64,000 bases of DNA from Candidatus Bipolaricaulis anaerobius (GCF_900465355.1 NZ_LS483254.1:682001-746000); one strand, 5' to 3'. Shown: positions 7,688 to 19,000, counted from the first letter of the stretch. Notes: a model not told the origin generated them from the sequence alone. Program-made: numbers and translations.

Positions 7688-9399
7688 GGTTCCAGGCGAA
7701 GGCCGAGCTCCCGCAGCTGACCCTCATCCACCGGGGCGGGGGCATCGGTGAGGGGGCAGGCGCCGGTGGTTGTCTTGGGGAACGCGATCACCTCGCGGAT
7801 TGAGTCCTCACCGGCCATCATCATCACCCACCGGTCGAGGCCGAACGCGATCCCCCCGTGGGGCGGCGCCCCGTACTCGAGCGCCCGGAGGAAGAACCCG
7901 AACCGCCGCTCCGCCTCCTCCTCCCCGATCCCCAGGATGCGGAAGATCTGCTCTTGGAGCTCGCGGCGGTGGATCCGGATCGAGCCCGAGGCGAGCTCGA
8001 TCCCGTTCACCACGAGGTCATAGCACTTGGCCCGCACCTTTGAGGGGTCGCGGGCGAGGAACGGGAGGTCCTCGTCGCGGGGGGAGGTGAACGGGTGGTG
8101 CTCGGACTCCAGCCGCCCCTCTCCCTCCTTGAACAGCGGAAAGTCCACGATCCACGCGAGTGCCCAGCGGTCCTGCGGGATCAGGCTGAGTTCGGCCGCC
8201 AGGCGCAGCCGGAGGTCGCCGAGGGCGGTGGAGGCGACCTCGGGCCTGCCCGCGGCGAGGAGGACGAGGTCGCCGCGATGGGCTCCGGTCTGCGCGGCGA
8301 TGGCGGAGAGCGTCTCCGCCGAGACGTGCTTCCCGAACGAAGACGTGACCGCCTCGCCGAGCTTGACCCACGCCAGCCCGGGGAGACCATGGCCCTGCGC
8401 CGCCTCCTCGAGCTTGGCTAGCTCGCCCCGCGATCTCCCGGCCCCGCCGGGCACGGGAAGTGCCCGCACCGCACCCCCCCCGGCCACGACCTCGGCGAAC
8501 AGCCGGAGGGGCCCCGCGGCGAAGAGGGACGACACGTCGGCGATCTCCATCCCGAACCGGAGGTCCGGCTTGTCTGACCCGTAGTGGGCGATCGCCTCCG
8601 CGTACGGGAGACGGGGGAGGGGCAGGGCGATCTCCACCCCGATCGTCTCCCGGAACACGTAGGACGCGAGCCCCTCGAGGAGGGGGAAGAGCTCTTCCGG
8701 GTCCTCGAGGAACGCCATCTCCAGATCGAGCTGGGTGAACTCCGGCTGCCGGTCCGCGCGGAGGTCCTCGTCGCGGAAACAGCGCACGATCTGGAAGTAC
8801 CGTTCGATCCCGGACGTGACGAGGATCTGTTTGAACAACTGCGGCGACTGGGGGAGGGCGTAGAACGTCCCGCGAGCCAGCCGGGATGGGACGAGGAAGT
8901 CCCGTGCCCCCTCCGGCGTGGACCGGGTCAGCATCGGCGTCTCGACCTCTACGAATCCCTCCCGGTCGAGGTAGGTGCGGATGGCCATGCAGGCACGGTG
9001 GCGCAGGCGCAGGTTGCGCTGCATCTGCGGCCGGCGCAGGTCGAGGTACCGGTAGCGGAGCCGGGTCTCCTCGCTCGGCAGGCCCTCCTCGGCGACCGAG
9101 AGCGGGAGCGGCTTCGCGCGCGACAGGACCTCCACTTCCTCCGCCTCGACCTCGATGTCCCCCGTGGGGAGGGACGGGTTCCGCGCCTCGCGGAGGCGGA
9201 CCGTGCCTGCGATGCGGATCACGTCCTCCCGGGACAGGTGGGCTGCGTTGCGTAGGACGAGCTGGACGATCCCTGAGGCGTCGCGGAGGTCCACGAACGT
9301 GATCCCGCCAAGATCGCGCACCCGGTGGACCCAACCGGCGAGGACGACCTTCCGCCCCGCTGCCTCACGCCGCAACTCCCCGCACTTGTCCCGCTGCAT
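7684..9399 (-). CDS. aspS: Aspartate-tRNA ligase
   Basis: A 571-residue class II aminoacyl-tRNA synthetase that charges tRNA-Asp in the cytoplasm. The N-terminal OB-fold anticodon-binding domain contains GWVHRVRDLGGITFVDLRD. Motif 2 reads FQIVRCFRDEDLRADRQPEF and motif 3 is GIAFGLDRWVMMM. The flipping-loop region SPQLFKQIL and a bacterial GAD insertion (about residues 270-400) are present, giving the usual bacterial length. Whether the enzyme also charges tRNA-Asn cannot be decided from the window, which contains no gatCAB or asnS. It starts the operon that continues into DUF4129, MoxR and DUF58; AAAGGAG precedes the ATG. Confidence 0.96.
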   Translation of the reverse strand: MQRDKCGELRREAAGRKVVLAGWVHRVRDLGGITFVDLRDASGIVQLVLRNAAHLSREDVIRIAGTVRLREARNPSLPTGDIEVEAEEVEVLSRAKPLPLSVAEEGLPSEETRLRYRYLDLRRPQMQRNLRLRHRACMAIRTYLDREGFVEVETPMLTRSTPEGARDFLVPSRLARGTFYALPQSPQLFKQILVTSGIERYFQIVRCFRDEDLRADRQPEFTQLDLEMAFLEDPEELFPLLEGLASYVFRETIGVEIALPLPRLPYAEAIAHYGSDKPDLRFGMEIADVSSLFAAGPLRLFAEVVAGGGAVRALPVPGGAGRSRGELAKLEEAAQGHGLPGLAWVKLGEAVTSSFGKHVSAETLSAIAAQTGAHRGDLVLLAAGRPEVASTALGDLRLRLAAELSLIPQDRWALAWIVDFPLFKEGEGRLESEHHPFTSPRDEDLPFLARDPSKVRAKCYDLVVNGIELASGSIRIHRRELQEQIFRILGIGEEEAERRFGFFLRALEYGAPPHGGIAFGLDRWVMMMAGEDSIREVIAFPKTTTGACPLTDAPAPVDEGQLRELGLRLEP

Positions 9400-9493
9400 G
9401 GTGGTCTCCTTTGTGGCCTTGTCGTCCCAGCGCTGGGCTGGGCCGATGTTCCCCTCTCCCCGCGCGGTGGACGGTCCCTAGCCGCGAACGCAA

Positions 9494-9499
9494 ATTGTA
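9494..9499 (-). promoter_or_regulatory. Possible -10 of aspS
   Basis: TACAAT on the minus strand would start transcription near 9487 and give a leader of about 88 nt before aspS. The leader contains a perfect 12-base palindrome (CCCAGC/GCTGGG, 9426-9437). No convincing -35 hexamer is present, so this is weak. Confidence 0.3.
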
Positions 9500-9516
9500 G
9501 TGGGAACGGTCGTGGA

Positions 9517-12429
9517 TCACAGGGGGAGGGCGGACGGGCAGATCGTGCGGTACGCGCAGGAGGAGCAAGCAGCGAACGAGGGTTTTGCCGCGAAGGCACC
9601 GGACCGGATCCCCGCTGTGGCATCGCGGATCGCGGCCAGGGCGCGGTCGGCCAGGCGGTCGGTCGGCGTCGCCCGGCCCACCACCACCTCCGGCGTGAGG
9701 AAGCGGAGCTGCACCTCGTGGGGCCGGTCCCCGAACATCCGCTCATAGCCGAGGGCATAGATCGCCAGTTGGAGCGACTCCCTTGCCCGGTGGTCGGCGG
9801 CCTCCTCCCCCACCTCGGACGTCTTGTAATCGATGATCAGGGCCTGGTTGCCAATCCGGTCCACGCGGTCCCAGTACCCGATCACCTTCGCCTCCCCCTC
9901 CACGAAAGCGAAGAACTTCTCGACGAACGTCGGCTGCGCGCCGGAGGCCTCCTCGAACCGGTGGAACGCGGCCAGGGCGGCCGCGCCGTGGCGGAGCATC
10001 TCCTCCTCGTGGGCGGCGGACAGGAACCCCTCCGAGCGCCAGGCGTGGCGGAACACGGCCTCGAGTTCGGCGAGGGGGAGGGTCCTCCCCTGGACCTTGG
10101 CGAGGTGGTAGGCCTGGATCGCTTGGTGGACCGCGTTGCCGAGGATGACGATCGGATGAAGGCGGATCGGGACGCGCAGCACATGGACGTAGCGGTACTT
10201 GAGGGGACAGGTGAGCCAGTCGTCCACCTGGCGGAAGGAGAGCTGGAGCGGCCCCGTGCCCTCGGAACCCGGGGCGGGTGGCGGGGGTTCCCCCCCTTGG
10301 CGGCGGATCCGGAGCAGGGCCGGCGCCTCGGGGGATCGTTCCCCCTGTTCGCCGAGGGCCTCGAGGACGAACCGCGACACCTTCGCCATCCGCTTTCGGG
10401 GCGCCTCGCCCGGCGGACGGTAATCATCGGCGGAGAGGAGGTACAGACGGCGTTTGGCGCGGGTCATCCCCACGTAGAACAGGCGCCGCTGCTCCTCGAG
10501 GTGGGCGATGTCCTCCGGGATGTCCTCCCCCCGCAGGCCGCGGGGGAGGACGAACGTGGGCCGCGTGATCCGCCCCGGGAAGAAGTCCTCCACCAGCCCG
10601 GTGAGGAACACGGCCACGAACTCCATCCCCTTTGCTTGGTGGAACGTCATCACCTGCACCGCGTCCACCCCCGGCTCCGCCTCCCCGACCATTGGGTTCC
10701 ACCCCAGCTCCCGCAGCTCGTCCACATAGCGCACGAACCACGGCACGCGGTCGTAGCGGGCCACCTCCTCGAACCGATGCACCACCCGCTCGAAGAACTC
10801 GGCGATGTGCTCGACCGCCTGCCCGGCGGCGGGGTCATCGGACTGGGCGAGGGCCTGCAGGTAGCCGGTGCGCTCCATCAGGAACGCGTAGAGGACGCGC
10901 CCGGCCGGGTTGCCCCGCGCGAGGTCCTCGCACGCCGCGAGGTCGGCCAACGCCCGTGCGGCCGCCTGCTGGCCCTCCTCGCTCAGGGAGCCAGCGGCGA
11001 CGGCCGCGGCGAGGACCTGGCGAAGCGGGCGGTGTTCCCGCTGGGAGCGAGAGGTGAGGAGAGCGAGGTCCTCCCCCCCCAGGCGGTAGATCGGGGACCC
11101 GAGGAGATGGTAGAGGGACTGGCTATCCCCGGGGTCGGCGAGCGTGCGCAGAAACGACATCATGAGCCGGATGACCTCTTGGTCGAACATCCCGGCCCGG
11201 AACCGGCCCGCGAGGGTCCACGGGATCCCCTCCTCGGACAGGGCGCGCAGGTAAGGGTCCGGGCGGTACCGGTTCCTGTACAGGAGCGCTATTTCCCGGT
11301 ACGGGACGCCGGCCGCGTTCAGCTTGCGCACTTCCCTCGCCACAAACTCCGCTTCCTCTTCCACCGATGGGAACTGGCGGTGCACAGGGGGGTGCCCTGG
11401 ACCGTGGATCGAGGTGAGCTCCTTGGTGATCGAGTACGGGATCTCCCCGCGGAGGGAGAGAGCCTCCAGGCGGTAGGAATTGGCGCGGATGAGCCTCGTC
11501 GCGGCATCCAGGATCCCTTGGGTTGAGCGAAAGTTCTGGGTCAGCACCACGACCTTGGCGAGGGGGAACGCGCGGAGGAAGGCGAGGAGGTTGTCCCAGG
11601 GCACCCCGCGGAACCCGTAGATTGCCTGGTCGTCGTCCCCCACCGCAGTTGCGTTCCCGTGCCCGGCGAGGAGCTCGATGAGCCGGAGCTCAGCGCGGCT
11701 TGTGTCCTGGAACTCGTCGGCGAGCACGTGGGGGAACCGCTGGTGGTACTCGGCGAGGAGCCCCGGTCGGCCCTCGAGGAGCCGCACTGTGCGCACGATG
11801 AGGTCCCCGAAGTCCATCACCCCGTCCCGCTCGAGGAGCTCCTGGTACGCGGCATAGCAGTCGGCGAGCTCGCGGTGGAGGTCGGCCTCGTCGGAGGGGA
11901 GTGAGGCCGCTGCCCCGTCGCACCACGCGCGGTAGGCCTCGGGCGACACGGCGTCGTCCTTCGCCCGTCCGATGAACGAGAGGAGCGGTGTGAGGAACCG
12001 GAGCGGCTGGCGCAGCGCCCGCGGGCGCAACGTGCGCACCGGCAGCTCCGTGAGGTGGTCGAGGAGAAACACCCGCTGATCCCACTCGTCGAGGACGCGG
12101 AAGTCGGGGGGGAGACCCGCGAGCGGTGCGTTCTCGCGCAGGATCCGCTCGCCCACGGCGTGATAGGTCGCGACCCACGCGTCGAGGGCGGCGTAGCGGA
12201 CCCAGTCGAACGCCCGGTCGAGCATCTCCTCGGCCGCCTGGTGGGAGAAGGTGAACACGAGGAGCTGACTCGGGCGCTCGACGATCCCCTCGGCGATGAG
12301 GTGGGCGATGCGGCGGGTGATGACCGTCGTCTTTCCCGTTCCGACCCCGGCCAGGACGAGGAGCGGTCCCCCGCGGTAGGTGACCGCAGCCCGCTGTTCC
12401 TCGGTGAGCCCGCTCAGGATGTCCGCCAT
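9517..12429 (-). CDS. UvrD/AdnA-like helicase fused to an Fe-S RecB-type nuclease
   Basis: A 970-residue superfamily 1A helicase-nuclease, likely acting on double-strand DNA ends. Helicase motifs in order: Walker A AGVGTGKTT (near 29-37), DEFQDTSR, GDDDQAIYGFRG, LTQNFRST, VMTFHQAKGMEF and RRLFYVGMTRAKRRLYL. The last 250 residues are a RecB-like nuclease: LTCPLKYRY, then the catalytic D-(x)n-DYK in GYWDRVDRIGNQALIIDYKT, then CSSCAYRTICP. The one early and three late cysteines match the 4Fe-4S staple of AddB, Adn and Cas4-type nucleases. No AddA, AddB or second Adn subunit is nearby. I use the ATG at 12429, 7 nt after a TACACT hexamer, rather than the GTG at 12435. Confidence 0.88.
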   Translation of the reverse strand: MADILSGLTEEQRAAVTYRGGPLLVLAGVGTGKTTVITRRIAHLIAEGIVERPSQLLVFTFSHQAAEEMLDRAFDWVRYAALDAWVATYHAVGERILRENAPLAGLPPDFRVLDEWDQRVFLLDHLTELPVRTLRPRALRQPLRFLTPLLSFIGRAKDDAVSPEAYRAWCDGAAASLPSDEADLHRELADCYAAYQELLERDGVMDFGDLIVRTVRLLEGRPGLLAEYHQRFPHVLADEFQDTSRAELRLIELLAGHGNATAVGDDDQAIYGFRGVPWDNLLAFLRAFPLAKVVVLTQNFRSTQGILDAATRLIRANSYRLEALSLRGEIPYSITKELTSIHGPGHPPVHRQFPSVEEEAEFVAREVRKLNAAGVPYREIALLYRNRYRPDPYLRALSEEGIPWTLAGRFRAGMFDQEVIRLMMSFLRTLADPGDSQSLYHLLGSPIYRLGGEDLALLTSRSQREHRPLRQVLAAAVAAGSLSEEGQQAAARALADLAACEDLARGNPAGRVLYAFLMERTGYLQALAQSDDPAAGQAVEHIAEFFERVVHRFEEVARYDRVPWFVRYVDELRELGWNPMVGEAEPGVDAVQVMTFHQAKGMEFVAVFLTGLVEDFFPGRITRPTFVLPRGLRGEDIPEDIAHLEEQRRLFYVGMTRAKRRLYLLSADDYRPPGEAPRKRMAKVSRFVLEALGEQGERSPEAPALLRIRRQGGEPPPPAPGSEGTGPLQLSFRQVDDWLTCPLKYRYVHVLRVPIRLHPIVILGNAVHQAIQAYHLAKVQGRTLPLAELEAVFRHAWRSEGFLSAAHEEEMLRHGAAALAAFHRFEEASGAQPTFVEKFFAFVEGEAKVIGYWDRVDRIGNQALIIDYKTSEVGEEAADHRARESLQLAIYALGYERMFGDRPHEVQLRFLTPEVVVGRATPTDRLADRALAAIRDATAGIRSGAFAAKPSFAACSSCAYRTICPSALPL

Positions 12430-12436
12430 CCCCACG

Positions 12437-12442
12437 AGTGTA
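12437..12442 (-). promoter_or_regulatory. -10 element for the helicase-nuclease gene (leaderless?)
   Basis: TACACT on the minus strand ends 7 nt before the ATG at 12429, so transcription would start at or next to the start codon. No -35 match was found. It lies back to back with a similar promoter for the gene at 12511. Confidence 0.35.
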
Positions 12443-12474
12443 TCCGCCCCGCGACCCCCCTCTGCTCCTACCCG

Positions 12475-12504
12475 TTGGAACCGACCGCGTCGCGAGGCTA
12501 CCCT
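12475..12504 (+). promoter_or_regulatory. Promoter of the small anchored-protein gene (leaderless?)
   Basis: TTGGAA (12475-12480), an 18-nt spacer, then TACCCT (12499-12504), ending 6 nt before the ATG at 12511. There is no Shine-Dalgarno sequence, which fits a leaderless transcript. Confidence 0.4.
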
Positions 12505-12510
12505 TGCCCC

Positions 12511-12939
12511 ATGAACCCGTTCAACCTGTTCCTTGTGTTGGCCCTCGTCGGGACGATCCTCGCGGCGGGGGTGGTGGTCATCTCGGAATGCCGGGATGCG
12601 GAGCTCGTCGCCCTCTCCGCCACCGTCACCGATAAGGCGATCGTGGTCCGGGAGAAGACGGTGACGACGACGGTCCCCTCCGGAGGCTGCTCAACCTGCC
12701 CCGGTAGTGGATCAGGAGGTTCCACCACCGTGACGTCGGTCGTTCAGGAGGAGACCTTCTTCGTGACCCTCGACGTGGTCGAGGACGGCGCGGTGAGCCC
12801 GCAGCGGGTGGAGGTGTCCGAGGCCCTGTACCGTGAGCTGAAGGTCGGGGATGCCGTGGAGTGGCGGGTGCTGCGCGGCAAGGCGTCCGGCCGCCTGTGC
12901 AGCCGGCCGGAGATCCTCATCCCCGAGCCGGTGCCGTAG
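12511..12939 (+). CDS. Small signal-anchored protein, unknown function
   Basis: A 142-residue protein with an N-terminal hydrophobic segment (residues about 5-24, FLVLALVGTILAAGVVVIS) that is either an anchor or a signal peptide. A Ser/Gly/Cys-rich linker (CSTCPGSGSGG) follows, then a beta-rich domain containing ETFFVTLDVVEDG and ALYRELKVGDAVEWRV. The latter looks like a small OB- or SH3-like fold, but I do not recognise a family. It is a single-gene unit divergent from the helicase and convergent with the giant surface protein. The two Cys of the linker could form a disulfide or bind metal. Confidence 0.75.
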   Translation: MNPFNLFLVLALVGTILAAGVVVISECRDAELVALSATVTDKAIVVREKTVTTTVPSGGCSTCPGSGSGGSTTVTSVVQEETFFVTLDVVEDGAVSPQRVEVSEALYRELKVGDAVEWRVLRGKASGRLCSRPEILIPEPVP

Positions 12940-12974
12940 TACCGAGCGGGGGAGCGCCGACCGCCGTACGGGAA

Positions 12975-12998
12975 GGGCCCCAGGATGGCCCGGGGCCC
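12975..12998. terminator. GC-rich hairpin between convergent genes
   Basis: GGGCCCC (12975-12981) pairs with GGGGCCC (12992-12998) across a 10-nt loop. It sits in the 78-nt gap where two genes converge. There is no T-run on either side, so intrinsic termination is only a guess. Confidence 0.3.
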
Positions 12999-13017
12999 GT
13001 TCCTCCCTGAACCGTGG

Positions 13018-16000
13018 CTATTTTGTGACCTCGACCTGATCCACCCGCAGGTCGCAACCGTAGTCGAGGATCACGACCGTGAGCCGCGGCTGGATCACGC
13101 GACGGTTGGCGAACGCGTAGGAGATCGTGTACCGACCGTCGTCGGCCTGGCCGTCCCCATCGAAGTCCCCGCGCTGCAGGTCGCGGCTCAGGATCTCCAC
13201 CCGGAGATCAACAAGAACGTTCGTGTCGATGTCGATCGTGACCGTGTCCGCTGTCCCGTCGTGGTTTGTATCGGTCAGCCACAGTCGGTCATCGCAGACT
13301 CCGTCGAGGTCGAGGTCAGAGCCGAACGCGCATGGGAAGCTCGTCGGGTCATTCGGGTGCGTCCCGGCAGCGATCTCGTCATCATCCGCGAATCCGTCCC
13401 CGTCCGTGTCCACCGGCGTCTGCACCACCGGACGGGCGATCGGGATGAGCTGGGTGTTGCAGGGGTCCTCGTCCAGCCCGTCGATGAACCCGTCCGAGTC
13501 CGAATCGCGGTTCGTCGGGTCGAGCACCGGCACGAACCGGACATAGAAGTCCACGTCGTCTTCATCGATGAGGCCATCCCCATCGTTGTCCACCTCGTCT
13601 ACAGGGTCTTCATCGATGAAGGTGTCGCCGTCGTTATCGAGGCTCACGAACAGGAGCTCGGTACACACCCAGCGCACTTCCGGCCCATCGTAGATCCAGT
13701 CGTTGTCCGTGTCGTGGTCGAGCGGGTCGGTGGGGTTGAACGGGAAGAACGATGGCGGGTTGGCCTGCCCGCGGAGTTCCTCCAGATCCGTGAGCCCGTC
13801 GTGGTCGGTGTCAGGGTCGCACGGGTTCGTCTCGAGCGGGCTCCCGTAGGCGGGGCCAGGGATCGGCCCGTGGTGGCCGTAGTCGAAGTCGCTTGGGAGG
13901 AAGTCGAAGTGCCCGTCGTGGTTCAGGTCCTCTTCCCCATCGAGGAGGCCGTCTTCGTCGGAGTCGGACGTGAGCGGGTTCATGCACCCGCAGGCAGGCT
14001 TCACGTTGTTCGCCTCGGGGTACACGACCGTGATCGGCCGCCCGAAGAGGTCCGTGGCTGGAATGAGGGATTGACGGGACACCGAGAACGAGAGGCGCTC
14101 GAACCCGTCGCCAACGGCATCGCCATCGGTGTCCGGGTTGTTGGGATCCGTTTCTCCTGAATCCCACGCGCCATCCCCATCCTCGTCCTCGCCGATCCCA
14201 AGCGGGTTCGGATGGCCACCGATCCCGGTACGGCACCGTGGGCTAACCACCACACTGGGATGGCCGCTCGTCATGTACGGGGTCCGCGCCCCGCCGTCGC
14301 ACAGGCCGTCGGCATCCGTGTCACAGTTGGCGGGGTTGGTGGGGTTCGACCCGAACACCTCCGCTGAGTCGAGGAGGCCGTCGTCGTCGGTATCCGGGTC
14401 GAACGGGTCGGTCGGGATCGGCCCTCCGCCGGTCTGCTCGTGCCAGTCGTTGCGCCCGTCGTCGTCGGTGTCCCAATCACCGGGATCGGTCCCGATGGCG
14501 ACTTCCTCGCCATCGAGGAGGCCGTCCCCGTCCGAGTCGGGATCGCACACATTCCAGATGGAATCATCGTTCTGCTCGCCACCGGCCGGAGTGACGACCG
14601 TGCGCACGGTTCCAGGTGCTGCATCGGTCGCGCCGGTGACATCGGCGAAGTCCTCGTAGTGGGTCCAGCTGTAGGTGACTCCGACCGCGACGAACGTGCG
14701 TACGACGACCGCACCATCTTGGATCCCGTCGTCATCGGAATCGTCGTCATTCACGAATGGGCACTGCATATCGCGGGTGCCGCCAAGGGCCCCGGCCAGC
14801 GTACTAAGACCGCTACCCGAAAACTCCTGGGGGTCGAACAGGTGATCGTCGTCGGTGTTGATGTCCAGCGGATTGCTTTCTTGATCGAACGTCCTCTGCG
14901 GCCACGTCCCAGCGATGGCGATCAGCTCATCGGAATCCATCAACGTGTCGTTGTCGGAGTCCTGGTCGAGCGGGTCGGTCCCGGTGATGTTCACCTCTTC
15001 GTAGTCTGATAGGCCGTCGTTGTCCGAGTCGTTGTCTAGTGCCGGGATTGTGGCGATCATCGAAGCACCTGCGGCTGGAACGAATGTGTACGGCCCGAGC
15101 TGGCTGTTCCTGGTTCCCGGAGGCGACCCCGCTGGTCCCGTCCCCAACGGAAGGACCGTGGAGACCGCCTCGGGTATCACGGTGTTGAATCCTGGGATCG
15201 GCCGCGGTCGGCCAAGGATCGGTCCGCCGCCAAGCAAGGCCACCTCCTCACCATCGAGGAGCCCGTCGCCGTCGGTATCAGGATTGCACAGATTGCACTC
15301 CCAGTAGTCGACGGATTTCGTCGCCTGAGACCCCCAGTCCCCGATGCTGATTCCCGATCCACCGACGCCCAGCATCCCATCGTGGTTGGCGTCCTCACCC
15401 CCATCCTGGAGGCCATCATCGTCGGAGTCGTCATCGTTGACGTACGGGCACACCAGGTCGTCGACTCCGTCCGTGCTCAGGTGCAGAAAGCGATCACTCC
15501 CGGTCCCGTTGTACTCGACGCTGTCGATCAGTCCGTCGTCGTCCGTGTCGGGATCGAGCGGATCAGACACTTGCGAGAACGTGCGTTGCGGCCACGTTCC
15601 TCCCGTGACCAGCAGCTCGTTCAGGTCGGAGAGCGTGTCGTTGTCTGTGTCCCAGTCCAGGGGATCGGTGTGGGTGACGTTCACCTCTTCGCCGTCGGAG
15701 AGCCCGTCGTCGTCCGAATCCATGTCGAGCGCGGGCACGGTATGCGCAATCGTCGCGCTGTCCTGAGACGTCACGGCCACCGAGCCTGCGCCGAGCTGCC
15801 ACTCCTCCTGACCGTCGTCGAGCCCGTCGCCGTCGGTGTCTGGGTTGCAGAGATTTGTCTCCCCAGTTCCGATCGTTTGGGTGGTTCCGATCGTCCCGAG
15901 GTCGAACTGCCCGTCCTTGTCCAAGTCCTCGTGGCCGTCTTGGAGGCCGTCGTCGTCCGAGTCGTCATCGCCGACGTACGAGCACACGTTGTCCGGCACG

Positions 16001-19000
16001 CCCCCTGAGGTCCTCAGCATTCCGAGCCCCGAACCGGGGTACTCGACCTGGTCGGGCAGCCCGTCGTCATCGCTGTCGGGATCGAGCGGGTCCGAGACCT
16101 GAATGAACGAGCGATTCGGCCACGATGAGCCCACCACGGCAATCAGCTCGTTCGCGTCGCTGAGCGTATCATTATCGCTGTCCTGGTCGAGCGGATTCGT
16201 GTGGGTGATGCTCACTTCCTCACAGTCGGAAAGTCCGTCGTTGTCCGAGTCGTCGTCGAGCGCAGGGATCGTGGCCGTCAAGGCCGATCCGTCCTGCCCG
16301 AACACGGTCGAGACTCCGCGCGGCGCAACTGGCTTGAATCCACTGCTGGTGACCGGAAGACCGCCGAGGAGGGCGACCTCCTCTCCGTCCGTCAGCCCGT
16401 CGCCGTCCGTGTCGGGATCGCAGAAGTCTGTCTCACCGGTCAGGGAGGATTGCGTCAACGAGTCGCCGATGTCGCCCGTCACGCAGGTCCCGTTGCCGTC
16501 CCAGCTCTCGAACCCGTCCTGCAGTCCGTCGTCGTCCGAGTCGTCGTCGTTGACGAACGGGCACCCGGCTGCGATCTCGACGTCGTCCCGCAAGCCGTCG
16601 CCGTCCGTCTCCTCCATCAGTGGGTCCGCGTGGTCTCGGATGTCCGCGAACCCCCAGGTTTCGGCCTCTCCGACCGCGGCGAGGCCTTGTCCGCCGTCGA
16701 TCACCGTGTCGCAGTCGGTGTCGGCCACGCAGAAGTTCGTGTGGGTCAGGCTCTGCTCGTCGCCGTCGGGGATCCCGTCGTCGTCGCTGTCCGAATCATT
16801 TGGGTCGGGGCGCCGGGACCCTCCGTAGTACCCGCTCGCTTCTTCGAGCTCGTCCCAGTCGCCCATCCCGTCGCCGTCGGTGTCCCACTTGTCGTAGTCC
16901 GTGTCGGTGACATTCTCCTCGAGGACATCGGGGAGTCCGTCGTCGTCAAGGTCGGTGTCCATCGACATGATGGCGATGTCGAGGAGGATGCCCGCGCCCG
17001 CGACGACGGCCTTGGCGATGTCGCTGTAGGGAATCGTAACGCCCGTCTGGACGACGACCCCGCCCGTGATGACCCCGTCCGGAATGACGTCAAGGACGAG
17101 AGCTGTTGTGTCAAGGCCGAGCTTCACCGCCTGCAGCGCGACCTCACTCGCGTTCAGGTCGAAGATCATCTGAGCGACGTTCTTGCCGCCGGAGCCGCAA
17201 CCGTCGTCGCACTCGGAGCCGTCCGAACCGTCGCCCAGATCGTCGGGGAACTGGTCGTACCGCTCGATGTTCACGGAGCCCGTCGATCCGAGGTGGGTCC
17301 TGTCAGTCGGCCCGAACTGCACCGTCACGTTGACGAGCGGCGACGTGGTGTTGAAGTTGCCCGTGCAGGTGAGCGTAGCGCCGGAAAGGCCTGTGCACGG
17401 GTACTCGTTCGGCTGGAGCAGATGGATGTTCCCCTGGAGGATCGTGTCGGTCCCCGCATTGCCCGAGTCCTCTTGCACGGTAGCTGTATACGTCACGCCG
17501 GCTGGTGTGCCGGAACCGGTGACCGTGGTGATCGTTGGGCGCCGCTGGATGGCCTGGCCAAACCCGCCCCCGCTCGCAGCGTGGATCCCGTCATTCGGCG
17601 TGTAGTGGGCGTAGATTGTGTCGATGCCGGCATGGCCGTCAAGTCCGAGACACGTGTAGGTGAACGTTCCTGAGGGTGCGGCCCCAGAATTAGGAACCTG
17701 AGTCGCGTCACTGCCCAGGTACGATGAGTAGCTCAACGTCCCGAACGGGGCCGTCGCGGTGCCGGGGATCCCGTCAGCCTCCTCCACCGTGACCGTGTAG
17801 CTGCATTCCTGATTGACGAGGATGGTATTCGTACAGCCGTTGACGGTCACCTCGGTCGGGCGGAGGAGGACGGTCAATAGTTGGGTGGTGGACTTGCCGA
17901 TGTGCACCGCCGACCCGTTATAGGTCGCGGTGATCGTGGTCGTGCCGGCATCGAACGCGCCGGGAGTGTAGATCACACTCAGATTGCCACTTCCATCCAG
18001 CGGCCAAGTGGTACCGGGGGTCCCGCTTACGGTGAAGGCTCCGTTCTTGCCACCATCATCGAAGGTCACGTCACCGGAAGGAGTGATTGGCGTTCCGGCG
18101 GCGGTGTCGTCTTCGACGTGAACCTGACAGGCGACATTCTGGAGAATGTACGCGGTCGTGGGGTCGAGTACGAGCTGGATATCGGCGGCCCGCTTGATGA
18201 TCGCCTGGGCGAAGCTGCCGCTGCTTCCGCTGTGCGTGCTATCGCCGGCGTAGGTGGCGGTGAACGTGTGGGGCGTGGTCTCCCCGCTAGTCGGGGTGTA
18301 GGTGAACGTGAACTCGCCGGCATCCGCGGCGACGAGCGCGTGCGACCACGAAGTGGGTGTTCCCTGGTCGGTAGGGCTGACGCTGACCGATACGGTTCCC
18401 GTGGGCATCGAAGACGCACCGGGAGAGGTGTCCACAACGCGCACCGTGACCGTCACTGTGTCACCCACGACGAGCGCCGTGTCGGATCCCATGACGAGGG
18501 TGGTCGTCTCCCGCTTGCTCGCGGTGTGCTCGGCCGTGGCCGTGCTGCCCGCGAAGCGGCCGTCGCCCGGATATGTGGCGGTGATCGTGTGGGTGCCGAA
18601 CGGGATCTGTGTGGTCACCAGAACTGCCTCGCTCTTATTGGTCCCTGAGCTCACAAGTTCCGCGCTTCCCAGAGGCGTGGTGCCGATGCTGAAGCTCACC
18701 GTGCCTGTCGGGCTGCCGCCACCGGTCTCAGCCGTGGCCGTCGCCGTTAGGGTAACCGCCCCCCCGACCACCGAGGGGTCCGGCTCGTCGGTCAGAGCCA
18801 ACGTGGTCGCGACCGTGGTCACCTGGTGGGTCGTTGATCCGCTCGACCCCGCGTAGTTCGCGTCCCCCTCGTACACGGCGGTCAGCGTCCGCGTCCCCGC
18901 AGCCCCTGACGAGCTGAGGAAGCAGCTCCACGCGCCCTCCACCAGGTTCGCTGCACAGGTCTCCCCGGTGTCGTCGCGCACGGTCACCGTTCCCGTGGGG

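Noticed and set aside
9325-11526. A long open frame (about 730 codons) on the plus strand opposite aspS and the helicase
   Set aside because: It lies antisense to two well-supported genes, is Gly/Glu/Arg/Pro-biased and matches no family. High GC makes such shadows common.
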